Notes: generated from the sequence alone by a model not told the origin. A stretch of 64,000 nt of DNA from Collinsella sp. (GCA_019414565.1 DXLU01000004.1:16444-80443); one strand, 5' to 3'; positions 23,764 to 32,841 are shown, counted from the stretch's first letter. Program-made: numbers and translations.

Positions 23764-26763
23764 ATGAGCGACATCATGAGGCCGATCCCGTTTTCGCAGC
23801 TGATGAACTGGATCATCGAGGAGCACAAGACCCAGGACGCCATCTTTGGCGTGCGCAAGATGGTCACGGCCAACCAGGAGGGCGCGCTTCCCATTTTTGA
23901 CGAGCGCATCGAGACTCCGTTTGGCCCGGCCGCCGGTCCCAATACGCAGCTTGCCCAGAACATCGTGGCATCCTATGTGGCTGGTTCCCGCTTCTTTGAG
24001 CTCAAGACCGTCCAGGTTATGGACGGCGAGGAGCTCTCCAAGTGCGTCAACAAGCCCTGCATCGTGGCTCAGGACGAGTGCTACAACTGCGAATGGTCGA
24101 CCGAGCTCGAGGTTCCGCAGGCCTTTGCCGAGTACGTGAAGGCATGGTTTGCCTGCCACCTGATCGCTCGCGAGTACGGTCTGGGCAGCCCGGACGGCTT
24201 TGTCTTCAACATGTCGGTGGGCTATGACCTGGAGGGCATTAAGAGTCCCAAGGTCGACGCCTACATCGAGGGCATGAAGGATGCCAGCGGCTCCGACGTC
24301 TGGAACGAGTGCCGTGCCTGGGCACTCGCCAACCTGGATAAGTTTGAGCATGTCGACGCCGCGTTTGTCGAGTCCATTCCGGCGCGCGTGTCCAACTCCA
24401 TCACCGAGTCCACGCTGCATGGCTGCCCGCCCGCCGAGATCGAGCGCATCGCGACCTACCTCATCACCGAGAAGGGCCTTAACACCTACATCAAGTGTAA
24501 CCCCACGCTGTTGGGCTATGAGTTTGCCCGCCAGCGCCTCAACGAGCTGGGCTTTGATTACATCGTCTTTGATGACACGCACTTCCGCGAGGATCTGCAG
24601 TGGGCCGATGCCGTGCCCATGTTCGAGCGCCTGATTGCCCTGTGCGCCGAGCGCGGTCTGGAGTTCGGCGTCAAGCTGACCAACACGTTCCCCGTCGACG
24701 TGACGAGGAACGAGCTGCCTTCCACCGAGATGTACATGTCCGGCCGTTCGCTGTTCTCACTGACCATCGAGGCCGCCCGCCGCATTACCGAGCAGTTTGA
24801 CGGCAAGCTGCGCATCAGCTACTCCGGTGGTGCCACGGTCTACAACATCCGTGCCCTGTATGACGCCGGCATTTGGCCCGTCACCCTGGCGACCGACGTG
24901 CTCAAGCCCGGTGGCTACGAGCGCTTTAGCCAGATGGCCGGCGAGTTTACCGATCTGGACGGCAAGCCGTTCGCGGGCGTGTCTCTCGAGGCCGTGACCG
25001 CGATCCAGGCCGACTCGCTTACCAACCCGCTCTACAAGAAGCCACTGCGTCCGCTACCTGACCGCAAGGTCGCCGGCAAGAGCCCGCTTTCCGACTGCTT
25101 TACCACGCCGTGCCGTACGAGCTGCCCCATCCAGCAGGATATTCCCGCCTACCTGGCGGCTGTTGACGAGGGCCGCTTCGAGGACGCGCTCAACATCATC
25201 ATCGAGCGCAACGCCCTGCCGTTCATTACCGGCACCATCTGCCCGCATCCCTGCGGCCGTGCCTGCGAGCGTGCGTTCTACGAGCCCGAGGGCGCCCAGA
25301 TCCGCGCCAGCAAGCTCAAGGCCGCTCGCGAGGCCATGACCGCCGTGCTGCCCAAGCTGCGCGCCCAGGCCATCGCCAACGACGCCGAGCGCAACGTTGC
25401 CGTTATCGGCGGCGGCCCTGCCGGCCTGGCGACGGCGTTCTTCCTGACGCGTGCCGGCGTGCCCGTCACTATCTTCGAGGCCCGCGACTCTCTCGGCGGC
25501 GTGGTCCGTCACGTGATCCCCGAGTTCCGTATCGCAAGCGACGATATCTCCCACGATGCCGAGCTCTGTCTGGCCTTTGGCGCCAAGGTGCAGCTCAACG
25601 CCCGCGTGGAGTCCATTGACGAGCTCAAGGCCCAGGGCTTTACCGACGTAGTCGTGGCCACTGGTGCCTGGATGCCCGGCTCTGCGGGCCTAGGCGAGGG
25701 TGCCGAGCTCGACGTGCTGGAGTTCCTCGAGGCCGCCAAGAAGGGCGAGAAGCTCGAGCTGGGCGAGGACGTCGTGGTCATCGGCGCCGGCAACACCGCC
25801 ATGGACGCGGCCCGCGTGGCCAAGCGCCTTGCTGGCGTGAAGAACGTGCGCCTGGTGTATCGCCGCACCAAGAAGCAGATGCCCGCCGACGAGGAAGAGC
25901 TCGATCTTGCTCTTGCCGACGGCGTTGAGTTCTGCGAGCTGCTGGCGCCCAAGGCGCTCAACGGCGCCGTGCTGATCTGCGACGTCATGGAACTTGGCGA
26001 GCCGGATGCAAGCGGCCGTCGCAGCCCCGTCGCCACGGGCGAGACCGTCGAGCTTTCCGCCACCACGGTGATCTGCGCCGTGGGCGAGGGCATCGATGCC
26101 AGCCTGTACGATGCCGCGGGCGTCGAGCACGACCGTCGCGGCCGCCTTGCCGCCACCTCCACCGGCGTCGAGGGCGTTTGGGCTGCCGGTGACTGCCGCC
26201 GCGGTCCTGCCACCGTGGTCGAGGCTATCGCCGACGCCGCCGAGGTCGCCCGTGCCATTGCCGGCGTGGACTTTAACAAGTACGCCGACTGCAACGAGCA
26301 GGCCGGTCGCGAGGACACCTGCTACGAGCGCAAGGGGTCGCTGTGCCGCGACAAGCGCAACTGCACCAAGACCCGCTGCCTGGGCTGCGGCTCGGTGTGC
26401 GAGGTCTGCTGCGACGTGTGCCCCAACCGCGCAAACGTTGCTATTAAGGTGCCGGGCCTGGCCAAGCATCAGGTGGTACATGTCGACGGCATGTGCAACG
26501 AGTGCGGCAACTGCGCCGTGTTCTGCCCCTACCAGGAGGGTCGTCCCTATAAGGACAAGCTCACCCTGTTCTGGAGCGAGCAGGACATGGAGAACTCCGA
26601 GAACGAGGGCTTCCTGGCTGTGGACGAGGACCACTTTAAAGTCCGCGTCGCCGGCACGGTCCGCACCGTCTCGGTCGATGCCGTCAACACCGGTCTTCCC
26701 GAGGCCGTCCGCCTGACCATCAGGGCCGTGCGCGACAACTATTCGTACCTTCTTAAGAAATAG
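23764..26763 (+). CDS. ygfK: YgfK-type Fe-S flavoprotein (putative selenate reductase subunit name)
   Basis: The 999-residue protein matches the YgfK family. A large N-terminal domain is followed by a GltD-like part with Cys motifs CRTSCPIQQDIPAYL (about 446) and CPHPCGRACERAF. The FAD site is VIGGGPAGLATAFFL (about 546) and the NAD(P) site VVIGAGNTAMDAARV (about 669). C-terminal ferredoxin-like clusters are CLGCGSVCEVCCDVCP (about 872) and CNECGNCAVFCP (about 910). It probably passes electrons between the molybdenum hydroxylase and NAD(P). GAGAGGAG precedes the ATG at 23764; an upstream extension is rich in Arg and not conserved-looking. Confidence 0.9.
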   Translation: MSDIMRPIPFSQLMNWIIEEHKTQDAIFGVRKMVTANQEGALPIFDERIETPFGPAAGPNTQLAQNIVASYVAGSRFFELKTVQVMDGEELSKCVNKPCIVAQDECYNCEWSTELEVPQAFAEYVKAWFACHLIAREYGLGSPDGFVFNMSVGYDLEGIKSPKVDAYIEGMKDASGSDVWNECRAWALANLDKFEHVDAAFVESIPARVSNSITESTLHGCPPAEIERIATYLITEKGLNTYIKCNPTLLGYEFARQRLNELGFDYIVFDDTHFREDLQWADAVPMFERLIALCAERGLEFGVKLTNTFPVDVTRNELPSTEMYMSGRSLFSLTIEAARRITEQFDGKLRISYSGGATVYNIRALYDAGIWPVTLATDVLKPGGYERFSQMAGEFTDLDGKPFAGVSLEAVTAIQADSLTNPLYKKPLRPLPDRKVAGKSPLSDCFTTPCRTSCPIQQDIPAYLAAVDEGRFEDALNIIIERNALPFITGTICPHPCGRACERAFYEPEGAQIRASKLKAAREAMTAVLPKLRAQAIANDAERNVAVIGGGPAGLATAFFLTRAGVPVTIFEARDSLGGVVRHVIPEFRIASDDISHDAELCLAFGAKVQLNARVESIDELKAQGFTDVVVATGAWMPGSAGLGEGAELDVLEFLEAAKKGEKLELGEDVVVIGAGNTAMDAARVAKRLAGVKNVRLVYRRTKKQMPADEEELDLALADGVEFCELLAPKALNGAVLICDVMELGEPDASGRRSPVATGETVELSATTVICAVGEGIDASLYDAAGVEHDRRGRLAATSTGVEGVWAAGDCRRGPATVVEAIADAAEVARAIAGVDFNKYADCNEQAGREDTCYERKGSLCRDKRNCTKTRCLGCGSVCEVCCDVCPNRANVAIKVPGLAKHQVVHVDGMCNECGNCAVFCPYQEGRPYKDKLTLFWSEQDMENSENEGFLAVDEDHFKVRVAGTVRTVSVDAVNTGLPEAVRLTIRAVRDNYSYLLKK

Positions 26764-26774
26764 GCGAGTCTCTT

Positions 26775-27254
26775 ATGGCCAAATCCATTCAACATAACGT
26801 GGCCTACGTTGCCTGCGGAAGCGGCTGTGCCTCCGCAGGCGGCGACGCCCGCTGCAGCGAAGGCTGCATTGGCTGTGGCGCCTGCGTCACGGCCTGCCCC
26901 CACGGCGCCATTGCGCTGGTTGATGGCATCGCCCGCGTGGATCGCTCCAAGTGCACGGGCTGTGGCCTGTGCGGCATGGCGTGCCCGCAGCGCGTGATTG
27001 CCTTCGTTCCCGGCTACCAGAACATTCTGGTGCGCTGTAACAACACCGACAAGGGCGCCATTGCGCGCAAGATCTGCGACACGAGCTGCATCGGTTGCGG
27101 CATGTGCGCTAAAAAGTGCCCTGCCGGCGCTATCCGCATCGAGGACAACTGCGCCCATATCGACGGCGCGGACTGCCTGTCGTGCGGCATGTGCGCCGTC
27201 GTCTGCCCGCATGGCGCCATCCACGACCGCACCGGCATCGCCGCCGGCGTGTAG
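26775..27254 (+). CDS. RnfB-like polyferredoxin with four 4Fe-4S motifs
   Basis: The 159-residue protein has four CxxCxxCxxxCP motifs at C31-41, C60-70, C105-115 and C134-144, and three more cysteines near the N-terminus (C14, C18, C27). The segment ILVRCNNTDKGAIARKIC followed by CIGCGMC resembles the C-terminal part of RnfB, but there is no membrane anchor. It may be the counterpart of E. coli YgfS. It lies 11 nt after ygfK and 12 nt before the hydroxylase gene. It therefore likely carries electrons between them. A weak purine-rich sequence precedes the ATG. Confidence 0.85.
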   Translation: MAKSIQHNVAYVACGSGCASAGGDARCSEGCIGCGACVTACPHGAIALVDGIARVDRSKCTGCGLCGMACPQRVIAFVPGYQNILVRCNNTDKGAIARKICDTSCIGCGMCAKKCPAGAIRIEDNCAHIDGADCLSCGMCAVVCPHGAIHDRTGIAAGV

Positions 27255-27266
27255 AAGGGAATCACC

Positions 27267-30044
27267 ATGGCACAGGAATTCACTTTTACCGTTAACGGCG
27301 TCGAACGCACGACGACTCAGAACAAGCCGCTGCTCCGCTACTTGCGCGACGACCTGCACATCCATTCCGCTAAGGACGGCTGCTCCGAGGGCGCCTGCGG
27401 TACCTGCACCATCCATGTAGACGGCGCGGCCGTCAAGGCATGCGTACTGACCACCGCTCTTGCCGCCGGCCGCAACATCGTGACCGTCGAGGGCCTGCCC
27501 CAGGACGTGCGCGAGGCCTTTGTGTACGCCTTTGGCGCCGTGGGTGCCGTGCAGTGCGGTTTTTGCATCCCCGGCATGGTCATGGCGGGTGCGGCGCTCA
27601 TCGCCGAGGACCCCGAGCCCACCGAGGAGCAGATCAAGTACGCCATCCGCGGCAACGTCTGCCGCTGCACCGGCTACAAAAAGATTATCGAGGGCATTTC
27701 GCTGGCCGCTGCGGTGCTCCGCGGCGAAAAGCGGATCGACGAGGGCCTGGAGCGCGGCGACGACTACGGTGTGGGCAAGCGCGCCTTCCAGATCGACGTG
27801 CGCAAGAAGGTGCTCGGCGAGGGCAAATACCCCGATGACATCGACGAGCTCGATCAACCGGGTCTGACCTACGCCAGCGCCGTGCGCTCCAAGTACCCGC
27901 GCGCCCGTGTGCTCTCCATCGACACCTCCAAGGCCGAGGCCCTGCCCGGCGTGGTGGGTATCCTACGCGCCGAGGACTTGCCGGTCAACCAGGTCGGCCA
28001 CCTTATCCAGGACTGGGACGTCATGATCGCGGTGGGCGATATCACCCGCTGCGTGGGCGATGCCATCGTGCTGGTGGTCGCCGAGGACGAGGCGACGCTC
28101 GAGAAGGCCAAGAAGCTCGTAAAGATCGATTACGAGCCGCTGGAGCCCGTGCGTAACATTGTCGAGGCCAGGGCTGCCGACGCCCCGCGCCTGCACGACA
28201 GCTTCTTTGCCTTTGGCAACACGGTAGAGCTCAAGGACAACGTGTGCCAGAGCCGCCATGTGACGCGCGGCGACGCCGCCAAGGCGTTGGCGGAGAGCGC
28301 ATTTACCGTGACGCAGCGCTTTACCACGCCCTTTACCGAGCATGCCTTCTTGGAGCCCGAGTGCGCCGTCGCCTTCCCGTACAAGAACGGCGTCAAGGTG
28401 CAGTCGACCGACCAGGGTGCCTACGATACGCGCAAAGAGTGCGCCCACATGTTTGGCTGGGATAGCGAACCCGAGCGTGTGGTCGTCGAGACCATGCTCG
28501 TGGGTGGCGGCTTTGGCGGTAAGGAGGACGTTTCGGTCCAGCACCTGGCCGCGCTCGCCGCATATAAGTTCCAGCGTCCTGTGAAGTGCAAGCTCACGCG
28601 TGCCGAGTCGCTTGCGTTCCATCCCAAGCGTCATGCCATGGACGGTACCTTTACGCTGGGCTGCGACGCCGAGGGCAACTTTACCGGCCTGGACTGCGAG
28701 ATCAACTTTGATACCGGCGCCTACGCGTCGCTGTGTGGCCCGGTGCTCGAGCGCGCCTGCACGCATGCCGTTGGCCCCTATAAGTACCAGAACACCGACA
28801 TTCGCGGCTTTGGCTACTACACCAACAACCCGCCCGCCGGCGCGTACCGCGGCTTTGGCGTGTGCCAGTCCGAGTTTGCACTCGAGAGCCTGATCGACCT
28901 GCTGGCCGAGAAGGTCGGCCTGGATCCGTGGGAGATCCGCTACCGTAACGCCATCGAGCCGGGCGAGGTTTTGCCCAACGGTCAGATTGCCGACTGCTCC
29001 ACGGCGCTTAAGGAGACGCTGCTCGAGGTCAAAGATGCCTACTATGCGCATCCCGGACACGCCGGTATTGCCTGCGCCATGAAGAACGCCGGCGTGGGCG
29101 TGGGCCTGCCCGATGCCGGCCGCTGCAAGATTCGCGTCGAGGATGGCCGCGCCGTGGTCTACGCCGCCACGTCCGACATCGGCCAGGGCTGCAACACGGT
29201 CTTTTTGCAGGACGTTGCCGAGGCCTGCGGTCTGCCGCTGAGCCGCATCGCCAACGGCGAGTGCTCCACCGAGAATGCTCCCGACTCCGGCACCACGTCT
29301 GGTTCGCGTCAGACGGTCGTGACCGGCGAGGCCGTGCGCGGTGCCGCCTTCCTGCTGCGCGATGCCATGGTTGGCATCGAGGCCGGCAAGCCTGCGCCCG
29401 CCGCTCCCGTGAGCGCGCATGGCGACGGCGTCAAGATCGAGTACGACGACGGTCGCGCCTATCAGCTGCGCGCGCAGGAGCTCGTCGCTGGTCAGGGTAT
29501 GCATCCTCAGGACCCCGCGACCGCCATCAAGGCGCTCGAGGGATGCGAGTTTGGCTACGTGTATCTGGAGCCGACCGACAAACTGGGCGCCGACGTCCCC
29601 AACCCCAAGAGCCACATCTGCTACGGCTTTGCCACGCATGTGGTCATTCTGGATGATGACGGCCGCGTGAGCGAGGTCTATGCCGCGCACGATTCCGGCA
29701 AGGTGGTCAACCCCATCTCCATCCAGGGTCAGATCGAAGGCGGCGTGCTCATGGGTATGGGCTATGCGCTTACCGAGGATTGGCCGCTCAAGGACTGCGT
29801 GCCCCAGGCAAGGTACGGCACGCTCGGGCTGTTCCGTGCGCCCGAGATTCCGGATATCCACGCCATCTACGTGGAGAAGGACGAGCTACTGCCCGTGGCA
29901 TACGGCGGCAAGGGCATCGGCGAGATCGCAACGATCCCCACAGCGCCCGCCGTACAGAATGCCTATCGCGCATTTGACGGCAAGCTGCGTCCGGATCTGC
30001 CCATGGTGGATACGCCGTACAGCCGCGCCCGTCACCGCGGGTAG
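27267..30044 (+). CDS. xdhD: XdhD-like molybdenum hydroxylase (2Fe-2S plus Mo domain)
   Basis: The 925-residue protein joins two 2Fe-2S clusters (C39, C44, C47, C59 and C97, C100, C132, C134) to a molybdopterin domain. GGGFGGKED (about 412-420), PAGAYRGFG and the late catalytic Glu in GIGEIATIP (about 886) are intact. No FAD domain is present, and no separate FAD subunit lies nearby. Electrons probably leave through the ferredoxin and YgfK. With yqeB and yqeC in the island, it is likely a selenium-dependent hydroxylase acting on a purine. AAGGGAAT precedes the ATG. Related families include nicotinate and aldehyde oxidoreductases, so the substrate is inferred. Confidence 0.87.
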   Translation: MAQEFTFTVNGVERTTTQNKPLLRYLRDDLHIHSAKDGCSEGACGTCTIHVDGAAVKACVLTTALAAGRNIVTVEGLPQDVREAFVYAFGAVGAVQCGFCIPGMVMAGAALIAEDPEPTEEQIKYAIRGNVCRCTGYKKIIEGISLAAAVLRGEKRIDEGLERGDDYGVGKRAFQIDVRKKVLGEGKYPDDIDELDQPGLTYASAVRSKYPRARVLSIDTSKAEALPGVVGILRAEDLPVNQVGHLIQDWDVMIAVGDITRCVGDAIVLVVAEDEATLEKAKKLVKIDYEPLEPVRNIVEARAADAPRLHDSFFAFGNTVELKDNVCQSRHVTRGDAAKALAESAFTVTQRFTTPFTEHAFLEPECAVAFPYKNGVKVQSTDQGAYDTRKECAHMFGWDSEPERVVVETMLVGGGFGGKEDVSVQHLAALAAYKFQRPVKCKLTRAESLAFHPKRHAMDGTFTLGCDAEGNFTGLDCEINFDTGAYASLCGPVLERACTHAVGPYKYQNTDIRGFGYYTNNPPAGAYRGFGVCQSEFALESLIDLLAEKVGLDPWEIRYRNAIEPGEVLPNGQIADCSTALKETLLEVKDAYYAHPGHAGIACAMKNAGVGVGLPDAGRCKIRVEDGRAVVYAATSDIGQGCNTVFLQDVAEACGLPLSRIANGECSTENAPDSGTTSGSRQTVVTGEAVRGAAFLLRDAMVGIEAGKPAPAAPVSAHGDGVKIEYDDGRAYQLRAQELVAGQGMHPQDPATAIKALEGCEFGYVYLEPTDKLGADVPNPKSHICYGFATHVVILDDDGRVSEVYAAHDSGKVVNPISIQGQIEGGVLMGMGYALTEDWPLKDCVPQARYGTLGLFRAPEIPDIHAIYVEKDELLPVAYGGKGIGEIATIPTAPAVQNAYRAFDGKLRPDLPMVDTPYSRARHRG

Positions 30045-30112
30045 GGTAGAGCGCGGATGGCATTTCTGACGGGCTGTTCGCGCTCACCATCAACTGCATA
30101 TGCTGTGCCTTT

Positions 30113-30148
30113 GGCCCCGGCTCCATCGCGAGCCGGGGCCTTTTGTTT
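30113..30148 (+). terminator. Rho-independent terminator ending the first purine operon
   Basis: GGCCCCGGCT pairs perfectly with AGCCGGGGCC around an eight-base loop and is followed by TTTTG. It lies about 70 nt after the hydroxylase stop. Confidence 0.9.
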
Positions 30149-30160
30149 GGAGCGGAAACT

Positions 30161-30296
30161 GTGTCCCGGAATAGGCGCTCAGAATGGGATGCGCTTTCCC
30201 CTTGGAGCCCTCGGCGGAGATTGCATCCCAGAATCCGCGCCTGGAATGGGACACACGATTGTCCGTGCCCGCATCCCACCATATTCGGGATGCGGG
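30161..30296. repeat. Two related palindromic units and a perfect hairpin
   Basis: A unit of about 31 bp with GTGTCCC and GGGATGC ends lies at 30161-30192. A second, GCATCCC to GGGACAC, lies at about 30223-30254 and is similar in both direct and inverted comparison. CCCGCATCCC (30268-30277) then pairs perfectly with GGGATGCGGG (30287-30296). No T-tract follows. It looks like a small repeat array of unknown role. Confidence 0.55.
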
Positions 30297-30339
30297 CTTC
30301 TGCGCTTTTGTGCATCAGGCAAGCAGCTGCTTTTGGCGG

Positions 30340-30478
30340 CTCTCCCGGGCTGCGCATCGCTTGTGATGTCGATGCGACCGACCAGAGAGTCGGCGCATTG
30401 GTCAATCGCATTACAAAAGACAGGTTTATTGAGATTGGTGAACTGACGGCCATGGCCCATACCATTGTGGTTGCCTAG
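30340..30478 (+). pseudogene. Possible C-terminal remnant of an unidentified gene
   Basis: A frame ending at the TAG at 30476-30478 reads like real protein, with DVDATDQRVGALVNRITKDR followed by FIEIGELTA. Upstream it degenerates into palindromic repeats, and no start with a ribosome binding site is seen. I do not recognise the family. It may equally be chance. Confidence 0.3.
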
Positions 30479-30524
30479 ATTGAAAGCTGAGATGGAAAGT
30501 GCTTTCGGACAGGAGGGCAATATC

Positions 30525-30558
30525 AAGCCCCACGTTCCCTGTGGGAAGTGGGGCTTTC
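30525..30558. terminator. Bidirectional terminator
   Basis: AAGCCCCAC with TTCCC pairs with GGGAA and GTGGGGCTT. It lies just beyond the stop of the small minus-strand gene at 30581 and could also end transcription from the left. Confidence 0.75.
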
Positions 30559-30580
30559 AAGGGCTGCTAGTTAATAGTTA

Positions 30581-30799
30581 TTAGAGGTAGCCGTTCAGCC
30601 AATCGGGCATATTGGGATCGTCAATGCTCCACGAATCTTCTTCATGCTCGCTTTCTTCCCAGTTGCTTTCGTCCCCATCGAAGAACTTGCGCCTATTACA
30701 CTTGTATTTGACAACCGTGTCGCCCTCACGGCGGTATTCATTCCAGTAGTAGTTTTGCTTTCCGTATCCGTTCCATTCTTGAGTTCTGTATATGACCAT
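30581..30799 (-). CDS. Small acidic hypothetical protein
   Basis: The 72-residue product is rich in Tyr, Trp, Asp and Glu (for example ESEHEEDSWSIDDPNMPDWL) with a basic middle (KYKCNRRKFF). I do not recognise a family. AAAGGAG lies 5-6 nt before the ATG, which supports translation. It is the last gene of a three-gene minus-strand group with an Xre regulator and a membrane protein, and ends before a terminator. A role linked to those two genes is a guess from position only. Confidence 0.6.
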   Translation of the reverse strand: MVIYRTQEWNGYGKQNYYWNEYRREGDTVVKYKCNRRKFFDGDESNWEESEHEEDSWSIDDPNMPDWLNGYL

Positions 30800-30850
30800 G
30801 GTGTCTCCTTTTCGTTTGCGTACGCGGGGCGCACGGTGTATCAGATTTGA

Positions 30851-31378
30851 CTACTGGGCTATGACTTGCGCAATGTGAGTTTTTTTGGCGTTAATGCTCG
30901 CAAGTTCGTCGGAAGTAAAAACAAACGGGACAACCGCTTCATCCCATTCGATATTTGAGAAGGTATAACCGGCGCGCGTTACTTTGACTGTTTCTTTCCC
31001 AAAGAGTTTGCCGACTTCTGTGAGCTTGTAACCCCAGGGCTCTTTTGTCATCATTCCGCTGGAGACGAGACGCTTGTTAACTGCCTGATTCGAAAGAAGC
31101 AAGTCATGTCCGAGTCCCGTTGCAGTCTTCTTGACTCCGGTAAGGTTGACCACTGGCAAGGAGGCCTTTTCTGCTGCCTTAGCAATCGTGGCAACACCTT
31201 TGTCTGCGCCGTTGCAAATAGTTTTGAATTTAGGCGTATGGCCCGTTTTCGCGGCAATCGTAATGCTAACGATTGAACTGATTGCCACAAATACACCGAT
31301 GCCAATCTGGACTTTGTGCTGCTCGAGCCACACGAGGCCTTTGTTCTTTGCGGGCAGATCAGTGTTTTCCGACTCCAA
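30851..31378 (-). CDS. Hypothetical protein with one membrane segment
   Basis: The 175-residue product starts at TTG, with GAGGTG about eight bases upstream. Residues about 21-43 (VQIGIGVFVAISSIVSITIAA) form a likely membrane helix. The rest is soluble and contains a KLTEVGKLFGKETVKVTRAGY segment that resembles a winged-helix or phage antirepressor-like fold, though this is only an impression. It starts 12 nt after the stop of the Xre gene, so the two are co-transcribed. No family is recognised. Confidence 0.65.
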   Translation of the reverse strand: MESENTDLPAKNKGLVWLEQHKVQIGIGVFVAISSIVSITIAAKTGHTPKFKTICNGADKGVATIAKAAEKASLPVVNLTGVKKTATGLGHDLLLSNQAVNKRLVSSGMMTKEPWGYKLTEVGKLFGKETVKVTRAGYTFSNIEWDEAVVPFVFTSDELASINAKKTHIAQVIAQ

Positions 31379-31390
31379 TTTCTGTACACC

Positions 31391-31846
31391 TCATTTCTTG
31401 ATTGATTTTGCAAGTTGATATGCAAGAGAGCCCAATGCCGGAATCAATGCCGATGAAGCGGGGATTAGGGCGGCGGTGAGAGCGGTTGCTCCAACTATGG
31501 CGCTCTGCTTAGTAGCTGCCTCTTGTTGTGTCCCCTTCTCATCCCCTTCTTTAAGGGCATTTTGCATCTTCTCTAGTTTGGGTGCTACTGGTTGGTCAAC
31601 GAATAGCTGAATTATTTTTGCCAGATCCTCGTTTCCGCTGACGGCGATTTCGTTGTTGAATACCGCCCTGATGGCGAGATAGTGCATCTTCGTCATCTGC
31701 GTTTTACCCGTCTCAAGGCTGCTGACGGTTTGCTTTGTTATGCCTAGTTCGTTCGCAAGCCGTTCGCCACTCCAGCCCGCCGCCTTGCGAATGGTTGACA
31801 GGTGAGCTTGGAGCCTGCTGACTAGTTCATCATCCGTTGAAGTCAT
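31391..31846 (-). CDS. Xre-family HTH protein with hydrophobic C-terminus
   Basis: The 151-residue protein has a clear Xre HTH at about residues 12-55 (GERLANELGITKQTVSSLET). A charged linker follows. The last 40 residues are hydrophobic with small side chains (SAIVGATALTAALIPASSAL), ending KSIKK, which suggests membrane association. GAGG lies near the ATG. It leads a small operon with the two genes downstream. The promoter contains two GTCAGA words that could be its own operators. A membrane-tethered repressor of a stress, immunity or toxin unit is possible, but no partner is recognisable. Confidence 0.75.
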   Translation of the reverse strand: MTSTDDELVSRLQAHLSTIRKAAGWSGERLANELGITKQTVSSLETGKTQMTKMHYLAIRAVFNNEIAVSGNEDLAKIIQLFVDQPVAPKLEKMQNALKEGDEKGTQQEAATKQSAIVGATALTAALIPASSALIPALGSLAYQLAKSIKK

Positions 31847-31881
31847 TTCTGCCTCACATATAGTAAAGAATCCTTATTACT

Positions 31882-31916
31882 GTCAGATATTATATACCCA
31901 GTCAGAAATTTAGCAA
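31882..31916 (-). promoter_or_regulatory. Promoter of the Xre operon with GTCAGA repeats
   Basis: Read on the minus strand, TTGCTA (31911-31916) and TATAAT (31889-31894) are 16 bp apart. Direct repeats of GTCAGA on the + strand at 31882-31887 and 31901-31906 flank the -10. They are candidate binding sites for the Xre protein. Confidence 0.6.
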
Positions 31917-31976
31917 TTACTAAGTGAGTCTTAGTTTATTCGGCTGGCTCCTGAATCTCCTCAGTTTTAAACTGAA

Positions 31977-32262
31977 TTGAAAACGATACCGACGCCGGCG
32001 TCTTGTTCTCATGTTTTAAAGGTATGGGCAGGTATTGTTCGACAGACGATGGCCTCGATGCCGATTTCATGCATCCCCTCAGGGGTCATCCGTCCAGGAA
32101 CCTGTTTTCCATCGTTGCGTGGTCAGCGAGACGTGCAAGGAGCACATCGACCGTATGGGCGGCTGTTATTTCTGCACAGTTGAGAGGGCATCTTGGAAGA
32201 CGTGTCCATGGCGATTTTGGGAGACGCTAACCGCTTGGATTATAGTGGACGGTCGGTCTTAG
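31977..32262 (+). pseudogene. Frameshifted remnant of an unidentified gene
   Basis: One frame reads FSCFKGMGRYCSTDDGLDAD and shifts near 32090. The continuation, HRCVVSETCKEHIDRMGGCY then FCTVERASWKTCPW, lies in another frame up to 32262. The cysteine-rich text looks like decayed coding sequence. I recognise no family. The interval 32263-32418 beyond it shows nothing I can identify. Confidence 0.35.
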
Positions 32263-32418
32263 AGGCCTATGGGTGGGAGATGTTGTTTCACTTGCCAACG
32301 ACCGGCCGGGGTCTGGCTTAACCGACGTGGAACGTGATTGCACCATCTGGTAGCAAGTCGAGTTGCAGATGAGTACACCCGATCGTGTGGAATAAGGCTT
32401 CAGGAGCGCTCCGCCTGT

Positions 32419-32841
32419 TTACACTCCCGCAATCCCACGCGCCGCACTCAACAGCTCGTACTCCCTCTGGCTCCACTGGCGCAGTTCAGCGGCGTCGACG
32501 GCGTCGCGGCACAGGTCCAGGAACACCTCGGCGCCCTCGCAGAAGCACTCACGGGCAAAGTCACCCGAGCCGCTTGCGACGCACGAGCCGTCGGCAAAGA
32601 GCTTCCAGCTGGACGACTCGCGCGAGTCGTCTCCGAGCAGCTTGATCTGTAGCACGTGCGGGTCGCCGGCAACGTAGAGCTCTTCCTCGAGCACCCGCAC
32701 GGTAAAGCGCATCTGGTGGGAGAGGCTGCTCTTGACCATGGCCGAGGCATAGCCGTTCGGCTTGTCCAGAAGATGCATTCGTTTTGGCTTGGCTGCCAGG
32801 TTGTGGAAATTGCGCTCGCTGCGCACAGAGAAATTGTCCAT
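32419..32841 (-). CDS. Hypothetical protein
   Basis: The 140-residue product starts at the ATG at 32839-32841, preceded by AAAGGA. The longer open frame reading from 33114 crosses a palindrome and a repeat array and is unlikely. Visible stretches are MDNFSVRSERNFHNLAAKPK, RFTVRVLEEELYVAG and VFLDLCRDAVDAAELRQWSQ. The alternating pattern suggests a beta-rich fold. No domain, signal peptide or membrane segment is seen. It has no obvious partner. Confidence 0.6.
   Translation of the reverse strand: MDNFSVRSERNFHNLAAKPKRMHLLDKPNGYASAMVKSSLSHQMRFTVRVLEEELYVAGDPHVLQIKLLGDDSRESSSWKLFADGSCVASGSGDFARECFCEGAEVFLDLCRDAVDAAELRQWSQREYELLSAARGIAGV

Noticed and set aside
27963..29861. 632-codon minus-strand open frame
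   Set aside because: Antisense to the hydroxylase gene, which carries clear catalytic motifs.
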